Shown in pieces: positions 1 to 6,077 of a DNA stretch of 13,183 nucleotides. Position 1 is the first letter of the stretch; each line of letters opens with the position of its first letter. A model generated the notes under the pieces. It made no database searches, was not told where the DNA came from, and worked only from the letters and a program-made list of their open reading frames with translations. The stretch comes from Clostridia bacterium (GTDB taxonomy: Bacteria; Bacillota; Clostridia; Oscillospirales; CAG-272): NCBI GenBank assembly GCA_900753285.1, contig CAADYN010000231.1:1-13183 (forward strand), given 5' to 3'. Both the position numbers and the translations under genes were made by a program.

Positions 1-1
1 C

Positions 2-88
2 GAAAACGTAAACGCTACAGAAAACGCAAACCGCGCAGAAGTTGCAGCTATGATCTACACCTTCCTTACAAAAACCTCTGTCGGCTGA
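2..88 (+). CDS. C-terminal end of an SLH-domain (S-layer homology) surface protein, partial
   Basis: Only the last 28 codons are present; the gene begins outside the window. Frame 2 reads ENVNATENANRAEVAAMIYT and then FLTKTSVG before a TGA stop at 86-88. The stretch NRAEVAAMIYTFL matches the end of an SLH repeat, whose usual closing pattern is TRAE-x-AAM-[LI]-Y-x-F-[LI]. SLH domains anchor exported proteins to cell-wall secondary polymers, so this is probably a cell-surface protein with its anchor at the C-terminus. Nothing can be said about the rest of the protein. The gene faces the leftward oxidoreductase operon and is followed by a hairpin and then a convergent terminator. A coding-like stretch in the next frame runs past the stop (see findings). 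The domain call is fairly secure despite its short length because the motif and stop position fit. Confidence 0.7.
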   Translation, partial: ENVNATENANRAEVAAMIYTFLTKTSVG

Positions 89-128
89 TATTGTGCAGCT
101 CAAACTGTACGAGATAAACAGCAGACCT

Positions 129-154
129 GAGAATTCCTCTGAAGAGTAATTCTC
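129..154. repeat. Imperfect inverted repeat (hairpin) after the SLH gene
   Basis: GAGAATT (129-135) pairs with AATTCTC (148-154). After one C/T mismatch, CTCT (137-140) pairs with AGAG (143-146), leaving a tiny loop that would open to about four bases in RNA. No T-run follows on the + strand (next bases are CAAGGTTTAG), so it is not a typical intrinsic terminator. It could stabilise the 3' end of the SLH mRNA. Together with 180-219 it fills most of the 149-base gap between the SLH stop and the gamma-subunit stop; no gene is visible there in a standard reading. Confidence 0.5.
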
Positions 155-179
155 CAAGGTTTAGTTTAAGTAAATATAG

Positions 180-221
180 AAAGAACCGATACAGAGTAAA
201 TGCCCTGAACCGGTTCTTTTT
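180..221. terminator. Bidirectional intrinsic terminator between convergent genes
   Basis: AAAGAACCG (180-188) and CGGTTCTTT (211-219) are a perfect 9-base inverted repeat. The 22-base loop can pair further (CAGAG against CCCTG with one mismatch). On the + strand the 3' arm runs into TTTTTATATTT, a good U-tract for the SLH gene. On the - strand the arm is followed by CTATATTTA, a weaker tail that could end the oxidoreductase operon, whose last stop codon is about 19 bases upstream. The position between two convergent stop codons supports a shared terminator. Confidence 0.8.
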
Positions 222-237
222 ATATTTCAGCCCAAAA

Positions 238-768
238 TCAATAATTATATCCTATGCTGAGCGCCTTTTTGTTCTTCTCAATCAGCGCGGATTTTGTCTC
301 GGGAATGCTTGACACAAGATAATGCTCGAAGTCCTCGTAGGTGAAAATTCCCGTTTCCTTGAGGATGTTTCCGAGAATTATTACGTTCGCGAAGCCTTTG
401 AGGTCGTTTTCCTCGGCAAGCTCCGTAGCGGGAATGTAGACTGCCTTAATGTCGTTTCTTTCGGACTTCTTGTCGATAAGCGTGGAATCGCAGAAAATCG
501 TTCCTCCGGGAGCGATCTTCGGCTCGAATTTGTCAAAGGAAGGCTTGTTCATTACAACGAGAATGTCGGGGGAAGATACGCTGGGAGAGCCTATTTCCTC
601 GTCCGCGATAACAACGGTGCAGTTCGATGTTCCGCCGCGCATTTCGGGACCGTAGGAGGGAAGGAACGTCACGTTTTTGTCTATGTACATTCCTGTTTTA
701 GCCATCTGCTTGCCGGAGAACTGAATTCCCTGACCGCCGCTTCCTGCAAATATTATACGAGTTGTCAT
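238..768 (-). CDS. 2-oxoacid:ferredoxin oxidoreductase, gamma subunit
   Basis: This 176-residue protein is the gamma subunit of a CoA-dependent 2-oxoacid:ferredoxin oxidoreductase (KorC/VorA/PorG family), cytoplasmic. Visible marks are the N-terminal glycine-rich GSGGQG (residues 9-14) and SYGPEMRGGTS (38-48), both hallmarks of the family and associated with CoA binding and subunit contact. Length matches the usual 175-190 residues. The ATG at 768-766 overlaps the beta-subunit stop as ATGA, so translation is probably coupled and the subunits made in equal amounts. It is the last gene of the operon and is followed by the convergent terminator. The family is certain; which 2-oxoacid is used (branched-chain, 2-oxoglutarate or another) cannot be decided from this subunit. 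Confidence 0.93.
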   Translation of the reverse strand: MTTRIIFAGSGGQGIQFSGKQMAKTGMYIDKNVTFLPSYGPEMRGGTSNCTVVIADEEIGSPSVSSPDILVVMNKPSFDKFEPKIAPGGTIFCDSTLIDKKSERNDIKAVYIPATELAEENDLKGFANVIILGNILKETGIFTYEDFEHYLVSSIPETKSALIEKNKKALSIGYNY

Positions 769-1544
769 TTGCCTGCCTCCTGTGTTTCTTCGGGATCACG
801 TATAGCCGCGGAATCCTTGTAAATGCCGAGCGGATAGTACGGAATCATGTTGTCTCTGAGCCACTGGAGAGCGTCGCGCGGAGTCATACCCCAGTTTGTA
901 GGGCAGGTGGAGAGAACTTCAACAATGGAAAATCCCTTTCCGTCAAGCTGATTCTGGAACGCTTTCTTTATCATAGCCTTTGCGTTCATTACGTTCTTCG
1001 GGCAGTCAACCGAAACTCTTGCCGCGAGAGCCACACCGTCGAGAGTGGACAGCATCTCACATACTCTTACCGGGCTTCCCTGAATGTTGCGCTTTCTTCC
1101 GTAGGGCGTGGTGGTTGTCACCTGACCGGGGAGAGTAGTCGGAGCCATCTGACCGCCTGTCATTCCGTAGATACAGTTGTTTATGAAGATTATGGTAATG
1201 TTTTCGCCGCGTGTGGCAGAGTGAACGGTTTCGGCTGTGCCTATCGCTGCAAGGTCGCCGTCTCCCTGATATGTGAACACTACGCATTCGGGATGAGTTC
1301 TTTTTACACCTGTAGCAACTGCGGGAGCGCGTCCGTGAGCAGCCTCTATCATATCGCAGTTAAAATAATTATATGCAAATACCGCGCAGCCTACGGGAGC
1401 AATTCCGACGGTTTTTCCTTCAACTCCAAGCTCGTCAATGACTTCTGCGACAAGTCTGTGAACTATGCCGTGAGTACATCCGGGGCAGTAGTGGAGCGGT
1501 ACATTCGTAAGAGCGGCGGGTCTGTCAAATACAGTTTTCATCAT
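765..1544 (-). CDS. 2-oxoacid:ferredoxin oxidoreductase, beta (thiamine diphosphate-binding) subunit
   Basis: This 259-residue protein carries the thiamine diphosphate of the oxidoreductase complex, the cofactor that decarboxylates the 2-oxoacid. It shows YCPGC (residues 19-23), typical of the start of this subunit, and the GDGD...N signature of TPP/Mg2+ binding: GDGD at 94-97 followed by INNCIYGMTGGQ at 121-132. Two ATGs lie in tandem (1544 and 1541). A GAAAGGAT ribosome-binding sequence lies about 12 bases before the first, so 1544 is taken, but 1541 is possible. It is 77 bases downstream of the alpha subunit and overlaps gamma by 4 bases. In four-subunit enzymes alpha and beta together make the catalytic core and electrons leave through the ferredoxin-like delta subunit. 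KEGG-style names would be korB or vorA-like; substrate is not certain. Confidence 0.95.
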   Translation of the reverse strand: MMKTVFDRPAALTNVPLHYCPGCTHGIVHRLVAEVIDELGVEGKTVGIAPVGCAVFAYNYFNCDMIEAAHGRAPAVATGVKRTHPECVVFTYQGDGDLAAIGTAETVHSATRGENITIIFINNCIYGMTGGQMAPTTLPGQVTTTTPYGRKRNIQGSPVRVCEMLSTLDGVALAARVSVDCPKNVMNAKAMIKKAFQNQLDGKGFSIVEVLSTCPTNWGMTPRDALQWLRDNMIPYYPLGIYKDSAAIRDPEETQEAGK

Positions 1545-1621
1545 GATATATAAATAATCCTTTCAGCCTGTCAGGAAGACTCTGATTAAAAACGATTAAT
1601 TCAGAATATCCTAAAAATTCA

Positions 1622-2683
1622 TTAAATGACTTCGGAGAGCTTTTTGATTTCCGCGTAAACTTCGTCAACGGAGGGGATAATTCCACCCGTTCTGCCGAAG
1701 AAGTGTACGGGACGCTTTCCGTTTACCGCAAGTCTTACGTCGTCTACCATCTGACCCATCGACATTTCAACGGACAGGAACACTTTTGCGGTATCTGCAA
1801 GCTCGTTCAGCTCCTTTTTCGGGAACGGCCAGAGGGTGATAGGTCTGAGAAGTCCCGCCTTAATGCCGCTCTTTCTTGCTTCCGCTATTGCGCTCTTTGC
1901 GATACGGGAGGTAATTCCAAACGCGGTGATAATGATATCTGCGTCGTCCGTCATGTACTTTTCGCATCTTACCTCGGTTTCTTCAACCTTGTCGTATCTC
2001 TTGTAGCGCGCGATAACGGAGTCTTCAAGCTCTTTCGGATCTATGTAAAGCGAATTTATGATGTTTTTCTTTCTCTTGAAGCCGTGACCGTTCGTCGCCC
2101 ATGTCTTTTCGGGAAGCTCTCTCTTCTCAAACGCACCGAAATCTACCGGCTCCATCATCTGACCGAGAGCACCGTCGGCAAGAAGCATAGCGGGCATACG
2201 GTATGTGTCGGCAAGATCGAACGCGAGGGAAGTAAGAGACGCCATTTCCTGAACTGACGAGGGAGCGACAACGATAAGTCTGAGGTCTCCGTGACCGACT
2301 CCGCGTGTTGCCTGATAGTAGTCGGACTGAGACGGCTGAATTCCTCCGAGACCCGGACCTCCGCGCTGTACGTTTACGACAAGACAGGGGAGATCACTTC
2401 CGGCGATATAGGAAATGCCTTCGCTCTTAAGTGAAATTCCGGGGGAGGAAGAGGACGTCATAGCTCTCGAACCTGCGGAAGCTGCACCAAGGAGCATATT
2501 AACAGCCGCGATTTCACTCTCCGCCTGAAGACAAAGACCGCCGACCTTGGGCATTCTTTTTGCGAGATATTCCGAAATCTCTGTCTGAGGGGTTATCGGA
2601 TAACCGAAGTAATACAGGCATCCCGACGCTATAGCCGCTTCCGCTATTGCTTCGTTGCCTTTCATAAGTACCTTTTTTGCCAT
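1622..2683 (-). CDS. vorB: 2-oxoacid:ferredoxin oxidoreductase, alpha subunit (VorB/KorA type)
   Basis: The alpha subunit (353 residues from the chosen start) contains the pyrimidine-binding half of the thiamine diphosphate site. It shows GYPITPQTEI at residues 27-36, a TSSSSPGISLKSEG loop at 76-89, NVQRGGPGLGGIQPSQSDY at 104-122, and a C-terminal transketolase-like domain (ADIIITAFGITSR, then LRPITLWPFP). This set is typical of the VorB family (3-methyl-2-oxobutanoate oxidoreductase) and its KorA relatives, so the likely reaction is 2-oxoacid + CoA + oxidised ferredoxin to acyl-CoA + CO2 + reduced ferredoxin. The open frame extends 69 codons further upstream to 2890, but that part lies over the ferredoxin gene and has no family similarity. 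The ATG at 2683, preceded by GAAAGGAT about 11 bases away, gives the expected N-terminus MAKKVLMKGNEA. The 23-base gap to the ferredoxin gene fits an operon. Confidence 0.94.
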   Translation of the reverse strand: MAKKVLMKGNEAIAEAAIASGCLYYFGYPITPQTEISEYLAKRMPKVGGLCLQAESEIAAVNMLLGAASAGSRAMTSSSSPGISLKSEGISYIAGSDLPCLVVNVQRGGPGLGGIQPSQSDYYQATRGVGHGDLRLIVVAPSSVQEMASLTSLAFDLADTYRMPAMLLADGALGQMMEPVDFGAFEKRELPEKTWATNGHGFKRKKNIINSLYIDPKELEDSVIARYKRYDKVEETEVRCEKYMTDDADIIITAFGITSRIAKSAIAEARKSGIKAGLLRPITLWPFPKKELNELADTAKVFLSVEMSMGQMVDDVRLAVNGKRPVHFFGRTGGIIPSVDEVYAEIKKLSEVI

Positions 2684-2706
2684 ATTTAAAAAATCCTTTC
2701 CGTCGC

Positions 2707-2922
2707 TCAGACTTCTTTTTCGACTTTGATTACGCAGTCCGGACACATCGTAGCACACATAGCGCAGGCAATGCATTTTGACATATCCGTGCAATAAACG
2801 GGGTGATACCCCTTTGCGTTGAGCTTTGAGAGGTCCAGCGCAAGTATCTTTTTCGGACAAACGTCGGTACATAGCCCGCAGCTTTTGCACCGCTCCGTGT
2901 TGAATGTGAGTTTATTCATCAT
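2707..2922 (-). CDS. 2[4Fe-4S] ferredoxin-like delta subunit of the 2-oxoacid oxidoreductase
   Basis: This small protein (71 residues, or 70 from the second Met) has two classical 4Fe-4S binding motifs: C12-x2-C15-x2-C18-x3-C22-P and C50-x2-C53-x2-C56-x3-C60-P. It carries electrons from the catalytic alpha/beta core to soluble ferredoxin. The 27-residue spacing between the motifs, including KGYHPVY, is typical of the KorD/VorD/PorD delta subunits. Two ATGs are in tandem at 2922 and 2919. The AAGGAG sequence is only 3 bases from the first and 6 from the second, so 2919 may be the main start. It lies directly between the ATPase and the alpha subunit, and its ribosome-binding site overlaps the ATPase stop codon. 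Confidence 0.93.
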   Translation of the reverse strand: MMNKLTFNTERCKSCGLCTDVCPKKILALDLSKLNAKGYHPVYCTDMSKCIACAMCATMCPDCVIKVEKEV

Positions 2923-2925
2923 GTT

Positions 2926-2931
2926 CTCCTT
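2926..2931 (-). promoter_or_regulatory. Ribosome-binding site of the ferredoxin gene, overlapping the upstream stop codon
   Basis: AAGGAG on the - strand shares bases with the TAA stop (2932-2930) of the ATPase gene. It sits 3 bases before ATG 2922 and 6 before ATG 2919, which favours the second ATG. Such an overlap usually means that ribosomes finishing the first gene help start the second. Confidence 0.75.
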
Positions 2932-3598
2932 AAAACAGTTTTTTTGTTATATCATGTATCGGCATAAGCGGCTCGTTCCCGTCTGTTGATATCGCTCCCG
3001 TGTATTCCGGTGCATACGTGTGAGCCGCAAGGGGAAGAGCTGCAAGAGAGGCGCATTCGCGTGCGTATTCCATGCTGTCAAGCACCGCCGCCGCGTCAGT
3101 TTCCGAGCCGAGGGATGAGTTATTTATGATTTTTGTCACACGCAGTCCGGATACCTCTTCTATCTCCCGCATACACTCAATTGCGTCGGAGGGAGAGGCG
3201 ATAAGAGGGCGGTACATATTCACCACAAAGTACACGTCGTGCGGAACATTTTTTATCATGCCGCGATACATACCGAGCGCAACCGCTCCTTCATCCCCGC
3301 CCACGTCAATAAACGAATACCCGTCTCCGTCAAAAAGAGTAGTCATCTTCGGCGGGAGAGCGGGAATGTCGACGTTGGTGTTGGCAAATTCGGGAACTAA
3401 AACCTCTATACCGTGTTCGGCTAAGAGAGCGGCGGAGTCTGCGGTGCGAAAATACGGGTTTACTATGTCGAGGTCGGCTATCTTTACCCGTGACTCGGGA
3501 TGTTCCTTTTTCGCGAGCAGGGCAAGATTCACGGCGACATTTGTCTTTCCGCTTCCGTAATGACCGACGATAATATTCAGCTTATTGTATTCGTGCAT
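2930..3598 (-). CDS. MinD/ParA-like P-loop ATPase, first gene of the 2-oxoacid oxidoreductase operon
   Basis: This 222-residue protein is a P-loop NTPase of the SIMIBI/MinD-like class. It has a Walker A motif GHYGSGKT (residues 12-19), a DLDIVNPYFR stretch (42-51) like the switch I region of MinD and ArsA relatives, and a Walker B-like FIDVGGDEGA (96-105). The deviant Walker A of true ParA/MinD proteins has a signature lysine (KGGxGKT); here His13 and Tyr14 stand in its place. No membrane segment or metal-binding cysteine cluster is visible. It opens the oxidoreductase operon, 7 bases before the ferredoxin gene, with a weak GGTGGTG upstream of ATG 3598. Such proteins are sometimes annotated as CobQ-like. 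Its substrate and role are unknown; a maturation or iron-sulfur delivery job, as for related Mrp/Nbp35 ATPases, is only a guess from context. Confidence 0.8.
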   Translation of the reverse strand: MHEYNKLNIIVGHYGSGKTNVAVNLALLAKKEHPESRVKIADLDIVNPYFRTADSAALLAEHGIEVLVPEFANTNVDIPALPPKMTTLFDGDGYSFIDVGGDEGAVALGMYRGMIKNVPHDVYFVVNMYRPLIASPSDAIECMREIEEVSGLRVTKIINNSSLGSETDAAAVLDSMEYARECASLAALPLAAHTYAPEYTGAISTDGNEPLMPIHDITKKLF

Positions 3599-3630
3599 GA
3601 CACCACCGTATATTGAATAGTTTTAAATGT

Positions 3631-3659
3631 ATTATACCATACATAGCAAAGAAAATAAA
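3631..3659 (-). promoter_or_regulatory. Candidate sigma-A promoter of the oxidoreductase operon
   Basis: On the - strand a perfect -10 TATAAT (3636-3631) is preceded directly by TGG, giving an extended -10 element. A poor -35 (TTTATT, 3659-3654) lies 17 bases upstream. Transcription would begin near 3624, leaving a leader of about 26 bases before the ATPase ATG at 3598. The extended -10 may make up for the weak -35. Confidence 0.6.
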
Positions 3660-3747
3660 CATATATTTATAATTTAATTTTTAACAATGTAATCCTGCCC
3701 GTGACGAAAAATTAACATAATAATACAATGATTTACCGAGAAAGTAT

Positions 3748-3776
3748 TTGAAAAAAAGAAATGTGTATGATATAAT
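3748..3776 (+). promoter_or_regulatory. Strong sigma-A promoter ahead of cdaA
   Basis: TTGAAA (3748-3753) and TATAAT (3771-3776) are separated by exactly 17 bases, and TGA before the -10 makes it an extended -10. The predicted start near 3783 leaves a leader of about 70 bases. This is the only convincing promoter seen for the whole right-hand gene series. The leader is too short for a known cyclic-di-AMP (ydaO-type) riboswitch, and none is recognised. The rest of the 254-base divergent region (3599-3852) is AT-rich with no gene. Confidence 0.82.
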
Positions 3777-3839
3777 ATAATTTGATTAACTATAAGCTCA
3801 TACTCAAACGTGATTTTTAAAGTTTACTTTATTATATAG

Positions 3840-3845
3840 AGGAGG
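3840..3845 (+). promoter_or_regulatory. Strong ribosome-binding site of cdaA
   Basis: AGGAGG, a full Shine-Dalgarno core, lies 7 bases before ATG 3853. It is the best such site in the window and fixes the cdaA start. Confidence 0.85.
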
Positions 3846-3852
3846 CGTTAGC

Positions 3853-4731
3853 ATGAATATCGTTGCCGCCGTTCTTCCGGAACAGATAACCGATGTAATA
3901 AACATAATAAAAATGATATCCTTTGTCGATGTTATAGATATAGCCTGCGTGTCCGTGCTTCTTTATTATCTCTATAAATTCATCAGAGACAAACGTGCGG
4001 GAAAGCTCGCGGTCGGAGTTCTTCTGCTGTTTGTGATTCAGATAATATCGAAGCTGCTTGATATGTATCTCATGCAGTACATCATGCAGAACATATTCCA
4101 GATAGGATTTATAACCCTTGTGATACTCTTTCAGCCGGAGATTCGCTCGGTGCTTGAAAAGGTCGGAACAACTCCTATAAAGGGACTGAGAAGCATCAGC
4201 GAAACAAAGGATCAGTCGTACCGCGAAAAGGTCATTGACGAGATAGTTTCCGCGGTCGGCGACATGGGAGACTCCAAGACAGGCGCGCTCATCGTGTTCG
4301 AGAGAGACATAAAGCTCGGCGACATGATTTTAACGGGTACGGTTATCGACGCATACCCCGCCTCTTTTCTGATAAAAAACATCTTCTTCAATAAAGCTCC
4401 TATGCATGACGGCGCGCTTATCGTCCGCGATTTCAGACTTCTCGCCGCAGGATGTCTTCTTCCGCTCTCCAACAATCCCGATATCATAAAAGACCTCGGA
4501 ACGCGACACAGAGCCGGAATAGGAATGAGCGAAAACAGCGACGCCGTGGTAATTATCGTCTCGGAGGAAACGGGAGTTATATCCACAGCGGTAGAGGGAA
4601 AGCTCGTGAGAAACTACACGCGTGAAAGCCTTACGAAATTCCTTCGCGCAGAGCTTCTCGGAGACCGTGAAGACGAAAAGAAAAACAGCCTCATGGATAA
4701 GGTGCGCCGCCTTCAGCAAAAGAATAAGTGA
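3853..4731 (+). CDS. cdaA: Diadenylate cyclase CdaA (membrane-bound cyclic-di-AMP synthase)
   Basis: CdaA condenses two ATP into cyclic-di-AMP, the second messenger that controls potassium uptake, osmotic balance and cell-wall homeostasis in Firmicutes. The 292-residue protein has hydrophobic segments at roughly residues 27-43, 52-68 and 78-94, the usual three-helix membrane anchor, followed by a DisA_N (DAC) domain. The catalytic motifs are intact: MHDGALIV with DGA at 186-188, and GTRHRAGIG with RHR at 218-220. ILFQPEIRSVLEKVG (91-105) is the conserved linker. A charged tail closes the protein. Length is close to the family's typical 270-290. It is the first gene after a strong promoter and is followed at once by its regulator cdaR. 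The frequent third partner glmM is not next in line here. Confidence 0.97.
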   Translation: MNIVAAVLPEQITDVINIIKMISFVDVIDIACVSVLLYYLYKFIRDKRAGKLAVGVLLLFVIQIISKLLDMYLMQYIMQNIFQIGFITLVILFQPEIRSVLEKVGTTPIKGLRSISETKDQSYREKVIDEIVSAVGDMGDSKTGALIVFERDIKLGDMILTGTVIDAYPASFLIKNIFFNKAPMHDGALIVRDFRLLAAGCLLPLSNNPDIIKDLGTRHRAGIGMSENSDAVVIIVSEETGVISTAVEGKLVRNYTRESLTKFLRAELLGDREDEKKNSLMDKVRRLQQKNK

Positions 4732-4743
4732 TTCCCGCACGAC

Positions 4744-4755
4744 AGGAGAAAGGTG
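4744..4755 (+). promoter_or_regulatory. Ribosome-binding region that sets the cdaR start
   Basis: AGGAG (4744-4748) followed by AAAGGTG (4749-4755) lies 5 to 12 bases before ATG 4761. The in-frame GTG at 4728, which overlaps the cdaA stop as GTGA, has no such sequence before it. This argues for ATG 4761 as the main start. Confidence 0.65.
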
Positions 4756-4760
4756 CAGTT

Positions 4761-6062
4761 ATGGCTCAGATAAATATGAAAAATAAGAAAAAGAACGATG
4801 ACAGCTCATCAATCGGCTACAACCGCACGAACGTTGCCGTAAAGATACTGTGCGTTTTCGCGGCGTTCTGCCTTTGGATATACGTCATGACGGTTGAAAG
4901 TCCCGAATACGAGCAGACCTTCGGAAACGTCACTGTGGAGCTTATCAATACGGATTCACTCGTCTCCGACAGCGGGCTCATGCTCTATAGCGGATACGGA
5001 AACATGGTCGGCGTGACAGTCTCGGGCAAAAAGAGCATAGTCTCAAAGCTTAGCGACAGCGATATCGTGGTAACGGCGGACGTCGGCAAAATAACGGGCG
5101 GAAGCGGAAGATACGACTGCAAGCTCAGCGTTGACGTTCCGGCGGGATGCAAGCTCATAAGCTTGTCGCAGGAGACGATATCCGTGTATGTCGACACTGC
5201 TTCAACGGCTTCCGTAAAACTGACGGAGAAGAGAGACAACACAAACCTCCCCGAAGGATGCTACGTCGGCGCAATTGACTTTCCCGTTGACATGATAACA
5301 GTCGAAGGACCTGAGAAAATAGTGTCAAGGATAGCCGAGGCAAGATTTGACAACGACATGAACGGCATAACAAAGTCGGTGACTGTAACTCAGCGCGTGT
5401 ACCTCGTCGATGCCTACGGAAACAAAATAGAAAGCCCGTATGTGAAATACTATCCGCAGGAGGTCACGGTTGATATTCCCGTACTGAAATCAGCGGAAGT
5501 GCCGATAGAGGTCGTATTCAAAAACGGATTCTTTAACTACGACAACACATACACCACGGTAACACCTTCCACAGTCCGCGTAACGGGAGAGCCGGAGATA
5601 ATAGACGCCGGAAACCTCATCGAGCGCGTGGAAATCGATGAAGCAAACGACTATCTTACCACAGGAAGCGACGAGCTGAAATGTACGAAAAAGGTCGCGC
5701 TTAAAGCAGTGGACGGCGTGGAGCTTGACACAGATACGGTCGAGATAGTATCAGTCCCGTCCTCTTCAATCAAGCTGCGCAAGATAACAGTCCCCGGCAA
5801 AAATATCATTGACACCGGAGGAAAGACCGGAGTAAGCTATACATGGGATCATACTCCGGTAACAGTTAGCGTGATAGGCAGTCTTGAAGCAGTGTCTTCA
5901 CTCAGCGCAGACGACATTACGCTCAGATTCGACATGAGCCCGTATTCCGAAACAAACACGGGAACCACGGAGGTCAGAGCCGAGGTTATAATTGACTCCA
6001 ACTATAAGGATGAGCTTCTCGCGATAGGATACTACGAAATTTCGGTAACATTTTTTAAATAA
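4761..6062 (+). CDS. cdaR: CdaR, YbbR-domain regulator of CdaA
   Basis: CdaR is the membrane-anchored partner of CdaA and modulates its cyclase activity from outside the membrane. From ATG 4761 the protein has 433 residues: a charged, lysine-rich N-terminus, one membrane helix at about 25-44 (VAVKILCVFAAFCLWIYVMT), and an extracellular part built from repeated beta-rich YbbR domains. Roughly four repeats can be seen, near residues 53-145, 166-240, 247-332 and 343-431; each has the V-x-V-x-G or V-x-G-P pattern followed by a stretch of valine-rich strands (VTVSGKKSIVSKL, ITVEGPEKIVSRI, VRVTGEPEIID, VTVSVIGSLEAV). An 11-codon longer version from GTG 4728 is possible but has no ribosome-binding site. 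The gene lies 29 bases after cdaA. The family call is secure; repeat borders are approximate. Confidence 0.93.
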   Translation: MAQINMKNKKKNDDSSSIGYNRTNVAVKILCVFAAFCLWIYVMTVESPEYEQTFGNVTVELINTDSLVSDSGLMLYSGYGNMVGVTVSGKKSIVSKLSDSDIVVTADVGKITGGSGRYDCKLSVDVPAGCKLISLSQETISVYVDTASTASVKLTEKRDNTNLPEGCYVGAIDFPVDMITVEGPEKIVSRIAEARFDNDMNGITKSVTVTQRVYLVDAYGNKIESPYVKYYPQEVTVDIPVLKSAEVPIEVVFKNGFFNYDNTYTTVTPSTVRVTGEPEIIDAGNLIERVEIDEANDYLTTGSDELKCTKKVALKAVDGVELDTDTVEIVSVPSSSIKLRKITVPGKNIIDTGGKTGVSYTWDHTPVTVSVIGSLEAVSSLSADDITLRFDMSPYSETNTGTTEVRAEVIIDSNYKDELLAIGYYEISVTFFK

Positions 6063-6077
6063 ACTAAGGACGCTTGT

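Noticed and set aside
762..1553. A 263-codon open frame on the + strand opposite the beta subunit
   Set aside because: Composition (rich in Ser, Cys, Arg, Tyr) and lack of any motif mark it as the antisense shadow of the clear beta-subunit gene.
1545..1621. A possible attenuator or small RNA between the alpha and beta subunits
   Set aside because: The 77-base gap has only short repeats (TTAATC twice, CCTGTCAGG) and no stem followed by a T-run; it is best read as a plain operon spacer.
2684..2890. An N-terminal extension of 69 codons on the alpha subunit, in the same frame
   Set aside because: It overlaps the well-supported ferredoxin gene in another frame and has no family similarity. The ATG at 2683 gives the conserved N-terminus and has a ribosome-binding sequence.
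3783..3852. A cyclic-di-AMP riboswitch in the cdaA leader
   Set aside because: The leader is only about 70 bases, far shorter than ydaO-type riboswitches, and none of their conserved parts is seen.
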